From Siphonodentalium dalli (lineage: Eukaryota > Mollusca > Scaphopoda > Gadilida > Siphonodentaliidae), in the NCBI GenBank assembly GCA_032622095.1, contig CP136064.1, positions 274,931,614-274,995,613 on the forward strand: DNA of 64,000 bases, written 5' to 3'. Below the pieces are notes generated by a model. That model was given only the letters and a program-made list of their open reading frames with translations, ran no database searches and was not told the DNA's origin. Positions 20,838 through 33,568 of the stretch are shown here, piece by piece. Position 1 is the first letter of the stretch, and each line of letters opens with the position of its first letter. The position numbers were made by a program, and so were the translations under genes.

Positions 20838-20908
20838 CACGTTATAGGGATCACCACGTTATAGGAATCGCCACGTTATAGGAATCAGCACGTTATAGGA
20901 ATCACCAC
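20838..20908. repeat. 17-bp tandem repeat, 4 copies
   Basis: The unit is CACGTTATAGGAATCGC, with single-base variants. Confidence 0.85.
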
Positions 20909-21078
20909 ATTTTCTTTTCTTATGCTGGATTCAAGGAGTTATTGTGCAGTACGCACAATTCCGAATGTGGTCTCTTTAGAAAGCAGACTGTAATTTTATC
21001 AGATAGAATTCCCATTCAGATCCTATTTATAGGGCGACATGGCATTCCCAAGATGAAGTAATAAATTATTTCCAAATA

Positions 21079-21291
21079 CAGTAATGCTCTAATTAATCGA
21101 CTCCTTAACCACAGCAGAATTATGGGTAACTTTTCAGGATTTAGTCGGAAATATGGCTTGTTGCCATTCATCGGAAAGCTCTCCCCAAGATCTTTCCGAT
21201 GAATTGCAACAAGCCATATTTCCGACTAAATCCTGAAAAGTTACCCATAATTCTGCTGTGGTTAAGGAGTCGATTAATTAGAGCATTACTG
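21079..21291. mobile_element. TA-flanked palindromic MITE (pogo/Tc1-like ends)
   Basis: A 213-bp palindrome between TA dinucleotides, from CAGTAATGCTCTAATTAATC to its complement. Arms are nearly identical. Confidence 0.87.
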
Positions 21292-21904
21292 TATGGTGCG
21301 CATGTATAGTAAATGTTTGTGAGAAAAGCAGTATTTAGTAATAGTTATAATAACAACAGGATATGAACAAAGAAATCTTAATATAATGTCTCCCAGACTG
21401 ATTTTTATCACAATAAATTATCAATATATCGCCTGTATTGTGAAAGATAGAAGGTGTTGTGATTTTCCATCAAAGGGTAAATTGTCAACACATCATTGAC
21501 CTCCGATCTCGTAATTAAATATAACCAATGATGAAGCTATGTTTGTATTTATTATCAGCTTTTTAAAGAGACTGGATTCTGCTTGTTGCATCACAAACAA
21601 TTCAATTTCGCATAGTAGCCGACATACCAATGGTTACGTGGGAGTCTCAATAAATGTGAGAAATGAGATCTGAATAGGAATATTAGAGACATAAGGCCAT
21701 ATAGTTAAAAATTCTGTGTTCTCAGGCTCGCCACTTATATTTTCTTTTAAAAAGCTTCATCAAAATTTTTTTTTCCAAATTTTTTCCATTACAAATATAT
21801 TAGATTTGAGCAATGAAATTTAATTTTTTTCTCTGGAATATATTTTCCAGATTTTGAGAAATTTTTAAATAATATACATCCCTCCCTCATCTCAAAATTT
21901 AGAT

Positions 21905-22022
21905 CTAATAGTCTGAGAAGGGAAGTAACTCTAATAGCCTGAGAAGGGAAGTAACTCTAATAGCCTGAGAAGGGAAGTAACTCTAATAGCCTGAGAAGGG
22001 AAGTAACTCTAATAGCCTGAGA
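21905..22022. repeat. 26-bp minisatellite, 4-5 copies
   Basis: The unit is CTAATAGCCTGAGAAGGGAA followed by GTAACT. The copies are nearly identical. Confidence 0.9.
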
Positions 22023-22024
22023 CC

Positions 22025-22690
22025 ACAGATATTTTATTTTAATGGCCTAAGTCTGATAAAGCTATCATCAACTTTTTAAAGAGACTGAACGGAATCCTGT
22101 ATTCAGCAGAATTTTATGTCTCACCATTTTTATTTTCATCCTTCTGCAAACTCCGATTTTGATAACATATAGATGTGACATAATATTAGCCTACTATAAA
22201 GTAATATAATTCATTCCCAGAACCAGCGTTCAGTCGTTCATGCTGGCTAAAAAATTATGTTGGCCAATGTTTTAGGCCATTTTTCTAACCAAAATAGAAA
22301 AACCATAAGATAAGCGAAAAGATAACAAAATCAAATCAAGATATAATTTTATTGTTGTCCCGTAAAGCAGTAATCTACTGTCCATTCACTCCATTGATTC
22401 AGACAGGATGTCGTAATAGTAGCTAATCATTGTTTTGATAAGTATTAAAGTATGGGATACTTGCCTTCTGGTAAATTGTTATCTAAATATACTCCAGCGA
22501 GCAGCTACTCAACCATTAACGTATGTAAAGGTGTTAGTGGGATCTGGTTATTTCTGAGAGGTTATTGCTAGCATAGGTTATTAGGCTTGAAACATTTTGG
22601 TCAAACCACAACCAAGCATCAATCCCAATAACCACACCCCCCCCCCCCAGAATCCCCCGACATGGACCAACCTAGAGGGTGACTTGGGAG
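22025..22690. other. No gene seen
   Basis: AT-rich intergenic sequence with a short C-tract near 22640. No feature was recognised. Confidence 0.45.
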
Positions 22691-23130
22691 ACATCTTGGA
22701 GCTCCGTGATCCAGTGGTTAGCGTGTCGCACTTTATTCGCTGTAAACAGCTATGCCAGTTCGCATCTCATTGCTGGTCTATTGTGAGTCTTCACACAGCA
22801 GTGACTTGGCCGTTTTGAGCAACAAGCAATTGTCAGATTGTTCGTTGTTTCAAATCCCGCGCCAAGTTGTGACCCTTGAGCAAGTCGCTCATACTGTGTC
22901 GTCATCACAACACTCATGCGTTAAACAAGTACCAGTCAGCTTGTCATACTGATGAGTATCAGAGCATGTTCTGATCAAACTAGAGCAGCGCCTGCAATGG
23001 CTGCAGCCGGTTCATTGGTTGGCTTGTACACATGACTGGGGTAATATTGTAATGTTTAAAAGCGTGTTAGAGCAAGTAATTGTTTAATCACTATATAAAA
23101 CTATCATTACTATTATTATCTTCTCCCTAA
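22690..23130 (+). repeat. Possible tRNA-derived SINE
   Basis: GTGATCCAGTGGTTAGCGTG resembles a pol III A box, and CAGTTCGCATCTC about 50 bp on, or GTTTCAAATCCC further downstream, resembles a B box. A tail with ATTACTATTATTATC follows. It does not fold as a proper tRNA, so I call it a decayed SINE, not a tRNA gene. Confidence 0.4.
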
Positions 23131-23198
23131 GATGGGCTAATCCTCCCTATTTTTGTTCCAGGGAGAAGTCACTTCTCTTACATAAGCCAGTATGTATA

Positions 23199-23400
23199 CA
23201 GTAATGCCCTAAATAATGGACTCCTTAACCAGAGCAGAATTATGGGTAATTTTTCAGGATTTAGTCGGAAATATGGCTTGTTGCCATTCATCGGAAACAT
23301 CTTTCCGATGAATGGCAACAAGCCATATTTCCGAATAAATCCTGAAAAATTATCCATAATTCTGCTCTGGTTAAGGAGTCCATTATTTAGGGCATTACTG
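23199..23400. mobile_element. TA-flanked palindromic MITE (pogo/Tc1-like ends)
   Basis: A 202-bp palindrome between TA dinucleotides, with CAGTAATGCCCTAAATAATG ends. It lies only 26 bp from the next MITE. Confidence 0.87.
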
Positions 23401-23426
23401 TATGTCCCAACAGCATGCATATTTAA

Positions 23427-23745
23427 CCCTTTCAGTGCCAAGTCCGATTTTTGTATCAACCCTTATTTCCTTGATCATTTTTCAAATTTATTGATTATAA
23501 TACTCATTGACCACATTGTGATGGTTACAGTTATGCCCTGTGCCAATACATTCTCTTATATATGCGAGTCGACCATAGGTCGCCTCGCATATATAAGAGA
23601 ATGCATTGGCCTAAAATTCTTTAACAATTTTATAATTTTTAATGTGTTAAGCCAATGCATTCTCTTATATATGCGAGGCGACCTATGGTCGACTCGCATA
23701 TATAAGAGAATGCATTGGCACAGGGCCGTTCTGTTGGGTAAAGGG
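23427..23745. mobile_element. TTAA-flanked double-hairpin MITE, family A
   Basis: TTAA lies on both sides. The left end is the variant CCCTTTCAGTGCC, while the right end is the canonical TGTTGGGTAAAGGG. Both hairpins are intact and the T-rich spacer is short. Confidence 0.83.
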
Positions 23746-23749
23746 TTAA

Positions 23750-24480
23750 TCTAATTGTGGTCTGTTGAGAAGATGATTTATATGGTTTTCTATGCTTGTC
23801 AATGTGCTTTTCTATGCTTATGTGCGCTATATCTCTAACTGAAAATTGATGTTGTAGAATGCTTGATCATCAACAAATTATGCATATAAAGGCCTAAAAT
23901 ACCTATTTAATAGGTAACAGAACTCTCACTGATGAGTAGTTACATGATTCTCATCGTAATTCACACAAGCTCAGGCCAAAGAAAATTAAATGTCTTGTTG
24001 GGGGTTAAAAGTCAGAAAAAAAGGGTCACTGTGTTAAAAAAATTATTTGTTTTTGTATTCTTAATGTTTTTTGTGCCTGCATAAATGAGCTTAGATTAAT
24101 TTTGATTGTCTTTGTATAAACTGTAATAAAAACAAAGCTACGACTAAGAAATCAACCATTTTGAGATTTGAAATTTTAGTTTACTTTTTATGAACAAACA
24201 AAAAAATTAAAATTATCTTGCAAATCACGGAAAATCTTTTGGGTAGGGGTTTTAAAAAAGGGTTTCAGGGAAACCGCAACTACGAATATTTCTTTTTGTT
24301 TGACTTTTTAGTGTACCGTCACATATTTGAAATATTTGTTATACTATTTTCAAGTGCTTCTTTCCTTTATTTAACTATTAAATTGTAACAATTTATATAA
24401 ACTGTTGTTGGATTTACCTCCCCTGTTTGAAAAGTAACCACCCCTGGTTAAATAGTCTGTAAATTGCTTTGATATTGGAG
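23750..24480. other. No gene seen
   Basis: AT-rich intergenic sequence without recognised features. Confidence 0.45.
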
Positions 24481-24489
24481 GAGGGTCCT

Positions 24490-27400
24490 GTTGAATCAAG
24501 CCTGTGTTTAGTGTGCCTGTCATTTGCATTATGAGGTTCCCAGCAGGGGGAGGGGGGGGGTCGAAAAAAATGTGCCATGACAGTAGGCTGAAATTGTTTG
24601 TTTCCGCCTCTTTGGTACCCACCACCCCCCCCCCCCCCCCCCCCTATTTGAAGGAAAACATATTTTTTCCAATTTCATGCGGGGTACCCACCCCCTTTTT
24701 ACCTCCAAATCACCCCTTATTTGAAGGAATTTTTTTTCCAATTTCATGCAGGGTACCCACCCACGTTTTACCTAAAAATCTGTAGTCTCACACCATTTAG
24801 GCTAGGTATTTGTTTCAGTTAAGAATCGTAAAAACCTGCAGCACCCATTGTTATCATGTTTGTTTTTGTTTATCAATTGACTCATGACTTGTAAACAAGT
24901 TATATGAACATTTTACCATATTTCCAATGCTTGTCTGTAATCACTTCAAATACAACTGTATCGAAAATATAAAATAAAAATTTAAGCAAAACATTTATGC
25001 TAAATAGTAATGGACCCACCAGGGGGGAGGTCTGGAAAAAAATTGCACATATAAGGCCCAAAAAGGTTTTTCCGACCTCGAGGGACCCACCACCCCATTT
25101 TTGCAAAAACAATATTTTTTTCCTCCAAAATTTTGGGGACCCACCCCCCGTTTCTCATGTTTTTATCAAAATTTCAGAGGTTTTTTTTTAGCCGTTCTTC
25201 AATAACTGTTAACTGCCTTACTAATTGGTAAACACAGATCAGAAAAACGAAAAATATACTGTATTTCCATGTGTTTCCTGGTGTTTTCAGTATCTAACAA
25301 CACTATTAACTAAGCGTTGTGTAGGTACACTATATGTCACAAATTGCCCTAGACCCCATTATAGCCTTAATATATATCGAGTGTGTTGTGTCTGACAGAG
25401 AACACTGGCCAGTGTAAATAGTGGTAAACAGGTCAGGGGTTCCACAATTATATGTGCATGATCAGAGAACTCTTTAGTCTTATCCAACGGGATGGGGTGG
25501 GGAGGGGAATTGTTTTTTGGTTAGGTATACACATAGATATATGGTTATTATACTGCCCGATATTAGTCGGCGGGTATATAGTTGACGTCTCGAGCCGTCT
25601 GTCCGTATAAACATTTTGAATTTTAACTCAAGAGTCAGTTGTCATATTTGATGCCCTATGGCATGGTGACGGACCAGAAATGGGGGACGAATATGCATAA
25701 TATCGCGGGTTGTGACCACCAATGCCTACCAGAGTTATGGGCCCTGTTCGACTTTATGAAATTCAGTCCATACAAAGTTTTTGCAATATAAGTTAAGTGT
25801 CGGTTGTCAAATTTTGATGTGGTTTGGTATGGTGATAGACCAGAATGAAGAATTGAATGTCATTTCTGAATGCATCACATTATTTCAGTTCATCTATTTG
25901 TAAGTGATAACAGTATACAATTAGTATTTTAGTTTCGTCTTGTTGAGCAGTAAAGCTCCCAGATGAAGTTCAGAAATTCAATGAGAATAGCGTCACCTTC
26001 ATTTGGGATTGTCGGAGCAGTAAACAGTAATGTCATTCATCATAACCAATTCAGTTTTCTTTGGATAATTGTTGCAAATTAACATTACTTGCAATCATTC
26101 AAGATGAGAAATAACCAGAAGGAATGAATTTGATTACATGCCAGAACAAGACAGTATTTCAGACATTAGAAATTTATGAGATACCCTTTTCAATTTCATG
26201 TTATGCAACAATCAGGTTAATTATATCTACTAATAGTCATCATTGAGTATTCACCATGTAGTATCCAATTTGTGATAAGAGTTTTTTTGTTTTATTACTT
26301 TTATTCAGATAATACAACTTGGTAATATATTAATTTTGTTACTAAATATTTCTTCCGTTGATCATAAGTTTCCTGAACGTTAATACGGTGGTCCACTATG
26401 AAGTGGTCCGGGATACTGTGAAATCCAGAATGTTGCTAAATCTGAGGCTAAAGAGTCACTTTAGCTGCCTATATAGCCCTATACCAACAAGCATGGTACT
26501 AACATGCTTACAAACAACATTACATGGTCAGTACTTGTAAATTGTTTGAAAAAAACCCATTTTTGGAAAAAAATTACAAGCAACATTTTTTCCGCCTATG
26601 GACCACCCACCCACCTCGGCCCTATATACGGAATTTTTGTGCAGACCCCCCCCCCCCTTGGACCCACACGATCTTATACCATCTGACAACATGGCGTTTA
26701 ACAGATTGATTTATAACATTCATATGGCTTTGATGTGAAATTGTGTCTAAAAAAAAAATAATAAATTAAACTAAAAAATCTGGATGTAGCTTTAAATAGC
26801 ATTCAATACATTCTAGCATGATGAGATTTACATGTTTTGGTTACAATACACCAAATACAAATTAATAGAGGGATTTCCCCTCGCACTACCAAGCTAGGAT
26901 CAGCATAAAAAAAATTCTGGCAGCTGAATGGTCAATGATACATGGATGAAAAGTGCACGAAAAAATGCACAAATGTGTTTCCCGTCGACAAACATCAAAT
27001 ATAACCACATGGTAAACGGTTATGGCTGTGCAAATGGCGAATAATTTATGGGAGGTGTTTGTGTTTTTTTCGATGTCATTTTTTTCTCAATTTCAAGGGT
27101 AGTGTGACGTTTGTTGACGTTTGTCAAGCTGCAGTGTGATTTACCACGTTCACAAGTACTTTTGGGCACATTTCTGTGTGTCTAAAAGGACGTTCTTTAA
27201 TTTCAAATACTCTTGCTGGGTCAATGCTTTCCTGCGAATACAGGCCAGCGGGGTTTGTCAACACTGAGGCCTATGTAAATCATTTGATGTATTCTGGTAT
27301 TGTAACCTTTTGCCTCTTATGCTGTCGGATCAGGTCTAATGAGTAAACATTAATGATATAAATGAATAGCTTTATTCATTTTTATTTACTTTAATCATGG

Positions 27401-27735
27401 GTGTCATAACTGTCCATTTTCATCTTGAACCAGTGGCGTTGGTACTTGACAATGTGATCTGATGCAAAAGACGAAAATGTGAGTGTTGGTTTGTAACCGG
27501 GATTTCTGAGAAGCATTATGCCTATCCACACTAACTACCCCCCTAAGCCCTGACATAAGTGTCACACATACTATAACAATGATGCTGACACTTTGAGGCA
27601 ATTATATTGCAGAAATGTTGTAAGAGGAAAAAACTGTGACCACTTGGAAAAAGGTGACTTTTTTCGCAGCTGAACCACCCATCCACCCGGCCTACTGTAT
27701 GGAAAAAAGTGAATGACCCCCCCCCCCCCCCCCCC
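24490..27735. repeat. Scattered 'gacccacc' plus poly-C/poly-G repeat fragments
   Basis: Related fragments of the form GGACCCACCACCCC with GGAAAAA(T) and long C or G runs occur at 24540-24785, 25010-25160, 26570-26670 and 27640-27735, and again at 38035-38175. Between them is AT-rich intergenic DNA, including a 'tctgatgcaaaagacgaaa' fragment at about 27455 that also occurs at 32740. No coding sequence was recognised. Confidence 0.45.
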
Positions 27736-28145
27736 TGTTCCCAGAGGGTGAATTTAGTGAAGCTATCCCGTATAGTGGGCCAGCATCACTAAATTCACCC
27801 GCTGGTGACCTCATCTACATGGCCTCATCTGATGTGGGAGACATAGACTCAGATTGAAGTTCCCAACTGGTGAATATTGTGATGTACATCCATTGGGAAT
27901 CTCGATTATGCAATGTGTTGTCTGCCAATTTGGGGATATAGAGAAACTAAACTAAAAAAGAAATAGAATCTATGTGAAGAAGTTTATAGAAATTTGATAA
28001 TAAAGAAATTTTCCAAAGAAGATTAGGCCTAATCAGAATGAGGTCCACAGAGGGTGAATTTAGTGATGATAGCCCGCTATGTGAGATAGCGTCACTAAAT
28101 TTACCCTCTTGGGACCTCATTCTGCAAATGACAGGCGCACTAAAC
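27736..28145. repeat. 'gaggtccccagagggtgaa' family copy
   Basis: It starts abruptly at the poly-C tract with CCAGAGGGTGAATTTAGTGA and ends in CATTCTGCAAATGACAGGCG. The left terminal repeat is lost. Confidence 0.65.
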
Positions 28146-28582
28146 TCAGACTTGTGTTGAATTCATATGATAATGGTTGGTTCTGCTGAATAGCTAGCAT
28201 GCTGGTTGGGCAAACTGATGTGGTTAAGAATATGTACCATTATTTTATCTAAAGTTGTCATTTTCATGTCCTTTGGCTTATCTGAACAATTAATCTCTAC
28301 TCTGTATAACACCCGTAGCGATCATATTCCACCAGTATAAAACCTTGGAACTTTTTGAAGCTTTGACAGGGAACCTCATAAAGTCGAAACATTAATGCGG
28401 GGAATATATTTCTTCGTTATTATCTGTTCCTTAATAATGTACCTCACTGTAGGTAAATGTCCCAACTCAAAATTGCTTGCTTTTCTCTGACTTTTGTGAG
28501 CAATAAACATTGAATTAATTACCCTGGAGAAATTCCATAATTGTAAGCAACGCAAAACAAAATCACTCACAAATTCACTTAA

Positions 28583-29159
28583 AGGGGTACTGTACGCCAT
28601 TTTCAATACATTTCCGGTGATAACAACGATCTATTATCGATACTATATAGAAACATAAGTAATTTGAGTCGAGGATGTATTCTGTAAACGCTCAGGTTAA
28701 TAGGCTATCTTAAAATTTAATAATTTAATATAAATTGAATTTATGGCTGGAGCCATAAAATGGCGTGAATTAAAATACGAATTTCCGTGTACAAAACGTA
28801 ATCAAATTATAATTGAAGGATACTGGATTAGTAAACCCATTGCACACACGATCGTTTGAAACATTATGCTTATACGGGGAGAAAACTCAAGCCACTCATT
28901 GACTAGTGATGATACAATAACTTAAATAAGTATATGGGACTACTATGCATATAATATAATTTTAATTTGATTCATTTGGTTGAAAACTGTACAAAAATTA
29001 CTCGACAACGACAATTTGTATTTTTGCATTCCGGTAAATTTTCCATCCGTAACACTACTTCGTACTCAAAAGACTTTCAAAGAATGGAAAAGTTGTTACC
29101 TTATTCTCCGACTCGGGGATTATAGAAACCAACAACAACATCTTGGGTACAGTACCCCT
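28583..29159. mobile_element. TTAA-flanked MITE, family C
   Basis: TTAA lies on both sides (28579-28582 and 29160-29163), with ends AGGGGTACTGTACGCC and GGGTACAGTACCCCT. Host sequence on the two sides belongs to another repeat also present at 50870-51240. No coding capacity. Confidence 0.8.
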
Positions 29160-29394
29160 TTAAGCAACAGATAATAACTGAGAAATATATTCTCCGCGTT
29201 ATTTGTTCGACTTTATAAGAATTCCTGTCAAAACTTCAAACAGTTCTAAGGGTTGGTACCGTTGGAATATGATCTCTATGTGCTTTAGTCATAGTAGAGA
29301 TTCGTGGCATGATATAAACAAATAGAGGAAAAGCAATTATGTTTGTAAAACATTCAATTACATATCCAGTATATTGTAACATATTTTAAAGATA

Positions 29395-29690
29395 CAGTAA
29401 TGCCCCAATTAATCGACTCCATAACCACAGCAGAATTATGGGTAACTTTTCAGGATTTTGTCGGAAATATGGCTTGTTGCTATTCATTTGAAAGCTCTCC
29501 TCGAGAGCTTTCTGATGAATGGCAACAAGCCATATTTCCGACATTTCAGTCCATATATGCAAATATTGGTCCAAAAACAATAAATTCCCCCCAATAAGTT
29601 GTTGAAAATCAAACTACAAGAACACTTGCAACCTGATGGTGTGAAATTTCTAACTAATGTTGTGTCAGGTATGAAATTTCCATCTTGAAA
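29395..29690. mobile_element. Truncated palindromic MITE joined to another repeat
   Basis: A TA-flanked CAGTAATGC palindrome is cut off at about 29540 and runs into a repeat (TGCAAATATTGGTCC ... GAAAATCAAACTACAAGA) also found at 45060-45190. Confidence 0.65.
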
Positions 29691-29891
29691 ATTTGGACCA
29701 AAGTTGGGGGGGGGGGTGAGACACCCCAACCCCCCCCCCCCCCCTGTCGCCACGTCTCTGCATCCACCCCTCGACCCTAATTTGTTTTCCGTTTTTTTCC
29801 ATCAAATTTTCGACACACCTCCCCCCAATTAAACCTATAGAAACGCGGAATAACAAATTTTCTGAATAATATAATTGTAACCACTTATATA

Positions 29892-30340
29892 GGAGGCCAA
29901 ATTCACTTTTAATAATTATTTACGCTGAAGCGAAATTATTTGTGCTTAAGCACAATTATTTGCGCTTAATCACAGTTATTGACGTTTAATTGTAAAAATA
30001 CTGCACTTAAGCACAAATATTTGCACTTAAGCACAATTATTTGGGCTCAAGCACAATTAGCACTAATAACAATTATTTGAGCTTAAATGAAAATATTTGT
30101 GCTTAAGCGAAAATATTTTCACTTAATATGTACATTTCATCCCCCATCAATATAGATCTTCCCTCGAAAATAAAATATAGGCTTTTTTAGTTTCCTTATT
30201 TGCTTAAATAATTGTGCTTAAGCGCGAATAATTGTGCTTAAGCATAAATAGCTTATTTGTACTTAAACGTAATGATTTATGCTTAAGCGAAAATAAATGA
30301 GCTTAAGTGCAAATAATAATTAAAAGTGAATTTGGCCTCC
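29892..30340. repeat. Inverted-repeat-bounded 'gcttaagc' array
   Basis: GGAGGCCAAATTCACTTTTA opens it and the reverse complement closes it. Between are about 18 degenerate ~20-bp units around the palindrome GCTTAAGC followed by (A)AATTATTT. Confidence 0.8.
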
Positions 30341-30344
30341 CATA

Positions 30345-31295
30345 CACTTACTCTCTGTTTCCTAGCATGCATCTACATATTACATGTTGGTGTATATGAT
30401 TAGCTCAGTTTTACGTGGCGGTGATTGCTGATGCAATGTGTCCACGAGGTTTATGTTGGGAGCGACCTAGACTGACAAATACCGCGTGCATCGAGTAATT
30501 TTACAGCACGAAACAAATTATCTATACTAACAGTCTCTAAAGGCAGTTTTTATGTTACAATTACATTAAGTTTTAAGGCCAAAAATAGTTGAAAAATATG
30601 GAGGAAAATTCTTATTGAGCTGCTGAAAAAAATAGCATTTTGGTCCTCTTGCTCGGTAATATTTGTTGACACCCTCTCCCTGTGGACCAGTATTGTGCGG
30701 ACCAGGTCAAGTGTTGTGTGCTCGCAATGGTAATACGGAAGTGATCCATTTATTCTTGAGATTTATAGCTGGCTTGCGCTCTTCACTTTATAAAGGGACA
30801 CTTAAACCCAAGCCTTTTATTGAAGTGAAACAAGTCTCTGATTCCTGAATCGTGAATACGAAACGGATCCCATCAACGTTCTAACGAACCTTCACTCGCA
30901 TGCCAAAGTTTACAAGGTCAAATTGAAGTTAATCTCTAGGACAAGAAGATGGTTTAAACATATATATTGTAAACAAGAAGATGGCCCTTCTCGCTTCGCC
31001 AAGACTTAGTGCCCATCAAAAACATCAAAGAAATCCGAGTCTTCGCCTTTATTAATTGACAAGAATATATATGTAGTCGAGAGCAATGCTATTAGTTTAG
31101 AGAAAGTATTTCCTGTGGGCTTATCAGTGGCTGATTTCATATCGCGAACGTAAGAGCCAGTCCGCACAACGTCCATATACAAACTTGATCAAGGGAGCTG
31201 TAGCAGTGGTCTATATACGAAACGGTGCTGTGGGATAATTTCAGGTGAGTGAATTTTAGTCAACTTGATTACTCTTGATTAACCCACTTATATAT
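30345..31295. other. No gene seen
   Basis: Intergenic sequence. Nothing recognised beyond short AT-rich stretches. Confidence 0.4.
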
Positions 31296-31299
31296 ATTG

Positions 31300-31725
31300 A
31301 CTAGCAGGGTGACCCGACTTCGTCCGGGCTGTTTCCCCTCTGCTTTCATCCGGGCTTGGGACCGGCAGGCATGGGTTAATTGTCTGGCAGCATTATATTT
31401 TTGTTTTGGTATTTTACATCGAAATCCGACGAAAGGCGCGATTTTACCTTGAATTGACCATTTAGAATATTAAGGTCAGGTCGGGGCAACGATTTAACCC
31501 GTCCAAAACACTCTCCGAAAATCCGTTCGAAAGGCGCGATTTGACCTTGAATTGACCATTTTGAAGGTCAATGTCCGGACGGGGTCTTGATTTGACCCGT
31601 CGAAAACAGTCCCCGGACAAAAGTACACCTATGTATCAAATTTCGTTGAAATCCGTCCAGCAGTTTTCCCGGCCATTGCTAACAAACAAACAGACAGACA
31701 GACAGAAGTCCCAAAATATATATTA
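31300..31725 (+). repeat. 'actagcagggtgacccg' repeat with (CAGA)n and ATATA tail
   Basis: It begins ACTAGCAGGGTGACCCGACT and ends AACAAACAAACAGACAGACA, then AAAATATATATTA. The next member starts immediately (AACTAGCCGATGAGCCCG), so members of this family insert head to tail at one another's tails. The superfamily is not assigned. Confidence 0.65.
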
Positions 31726-32475
31726 AACTAGCCGATGAGCCCGACGTTGTCCGGGCTATTCAAAAACCAAATTTCAAGTCGATAGCTCCACCCGTTTCCG
31801 CTATCTGGTCTGCGCATGCGCGAAGCTGGCGTCGCACGGGCTCGGCGACCCGATAAAATTCGTATCCGGGGCAAGATACATTCACATACCAAATTTCAAG
31901 TCGATAGCTCCACCCGTTTCCGAGATCTCGTCTGCGCATGCGCGAAGTTGGCGTCGCACGGGCTCGGTGACCCGATAAAATTCGTATCCGGGGCAAGATA
32001 CATTCACATACCAAATTTCAAGTCGATAGCTCCACCCGTTTCCGAGATCTCGTCTGCGCATGCGCGAAGTTGGCGTCGCACGGGCTCGGTGACCCGATAA
32101 AATTCCTATCCGGGGCAAGATACATTCACATAGCAAATTTCAAGTCGATAGCTCCACCTGTTTCCGAGATCTCGTCTGCGCATGCGCGAAGCTGGCGTCG
32201 CACGGGCTCGGCGACCCGATAAAATTCGTATCCGGGGCAAGATACATTCACATAGCAAATGTCAAGTCGATAGCTCCACCCGTTTCCGAGATCTCGTCTT
32301 CGCATGCGCTGCACGGGCGTCGCACGGGCTCGCCAATACGACAACGACCACCGCCTGGTCAAACTACACACACGTACCAAGTTTCGTCCCGATCGGTCGA
32401 GAATCGTAGATTTGTATTAATGACAGACAAACAAACAGACAGACAGACAGACAGAGGTCTTCAAAATATATATGA
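31726..32475 (+). repeat. 122-bp CpG-rich tandem array (about 5 copies) in the same family
   Basis: Units start CAAATTTCAAGTCGATAGCT at 31768, 31890, 32012, 32134 and 32256 (period 122) and contain TCTGCGCATGCGCGAAG and CGATAAAATTCGTATCCGGG. The array ends in a (CAGA)n and ATATAT tail. It is much richer in CpG than the flanking DNA. Confidence 0.85.
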
Positions 32476-33568
32476 GACTAGCAGGTTAGCCCGCCACTGG
32501 CGGCATTCGTCCCATGGCTTTGGTCGATCCATTAATTTTAGTTTTTCAATGTAACCCCGTACAGGACCGGGCTACTCAAAAACCAAATTTCAAGTCGATA
32601 GCTCCACCCGTTTCCGATATCTCGTCTGCGCATGCGCTGCACGGGCGTCGCACGGGCTCGCCAATACGACAGCGACGACCACCTGGTCAAACTACACTCA
32701 CGTACCAAGTTTCGTCCCGATCGGTCGAGGTGTTGGTATCTGATGCAAAAGACGAAATTGTGAGTGTTGGTCATGCAATAGTCCCCGCCGTGAACCTCAT
32801 CGTCGCAAAGAGCGGACAGTCAATTAACCCCGTTGTGACCCTCAATCACCAACGCGACGTAAACATGTGTTGCGTTCTAAAAATAGGAAAGCACTTTCTC
32901 TCTGCATAATTCTGCAGATGCTAATAACGTTGCTCCCCGTAGGTAGCAATATCGTTGTTGTTGATATTTACGGCTTGGGGGCTATTTTCTTATTTAGCAA
33001 GTTTGAGCTCAATCGGTTAGAGTCTATAAAGGACACACTCATATATATGACACTTCCCGTAGGTAGCAAGTTTGAGCTCAATCGGCATTCCCTGGAATTT
33101 CCCGTAGATTGGCAGATTCCAGTAGCTTTATAACGGTATATCTGGGAAGAAATCTGATGCTATATTCGTGATTATGTGGGATGATTTCGGTATATACCAA
33201 AGGTATATACTGTAAAAACAAAGCGCGCCATCCGTGCTCGCAGGGAATAAATTTCGAGCGATAACGTTTGCGTTCCCGTATAACTCTGCAGATGCGAATA
33301 ACGTTGAATGGGAAACAGACGCTCTTTATAGAGATGCGTCAAAAACAAACGCTCATTAAATAATTACTTAATTAACCCCCGCCGTGCCTTTGCGGTGATT
33401 TGAGATTGGAGAACGGGTGCTCTGAGCTTCTCTAAACCGCGACCACGGTCGTGTCGGTGGGATTCGACACTTACATAGGAAGTTTGAGCTCAATCTTTAC
33501 ACGCGTTTTGGATTCTATGAAGTACATACATACATATATATATACGAAGTCTCAAAATATATAGTATA
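32476..33568 (+). repeat. 1,093-bp repeat unit, copy 1
   Basis: It begins GACTAGCAGGTTAGCCCGCC and ends in an ATATATATA / AAATATATAGTATA tail. It repeats a single diverged 122-bp-type unit at its 5' end. The open frames inside are not supported as genes. Confidence 0.85.

Noticed and set aside
22700-22780. tRNA gene
   Set aside because: Box A-like and box B-like sequences are present but no cloverleaf can be formed. It is better explained as a decayed SINE head.
23242-23754. 170-residue frame on the + strand
   Set aside because: It runs through two adjacent palindromic MITEs. The repeated 'MPCANTFSYICES'-type peptides are translations of the hairpin module.
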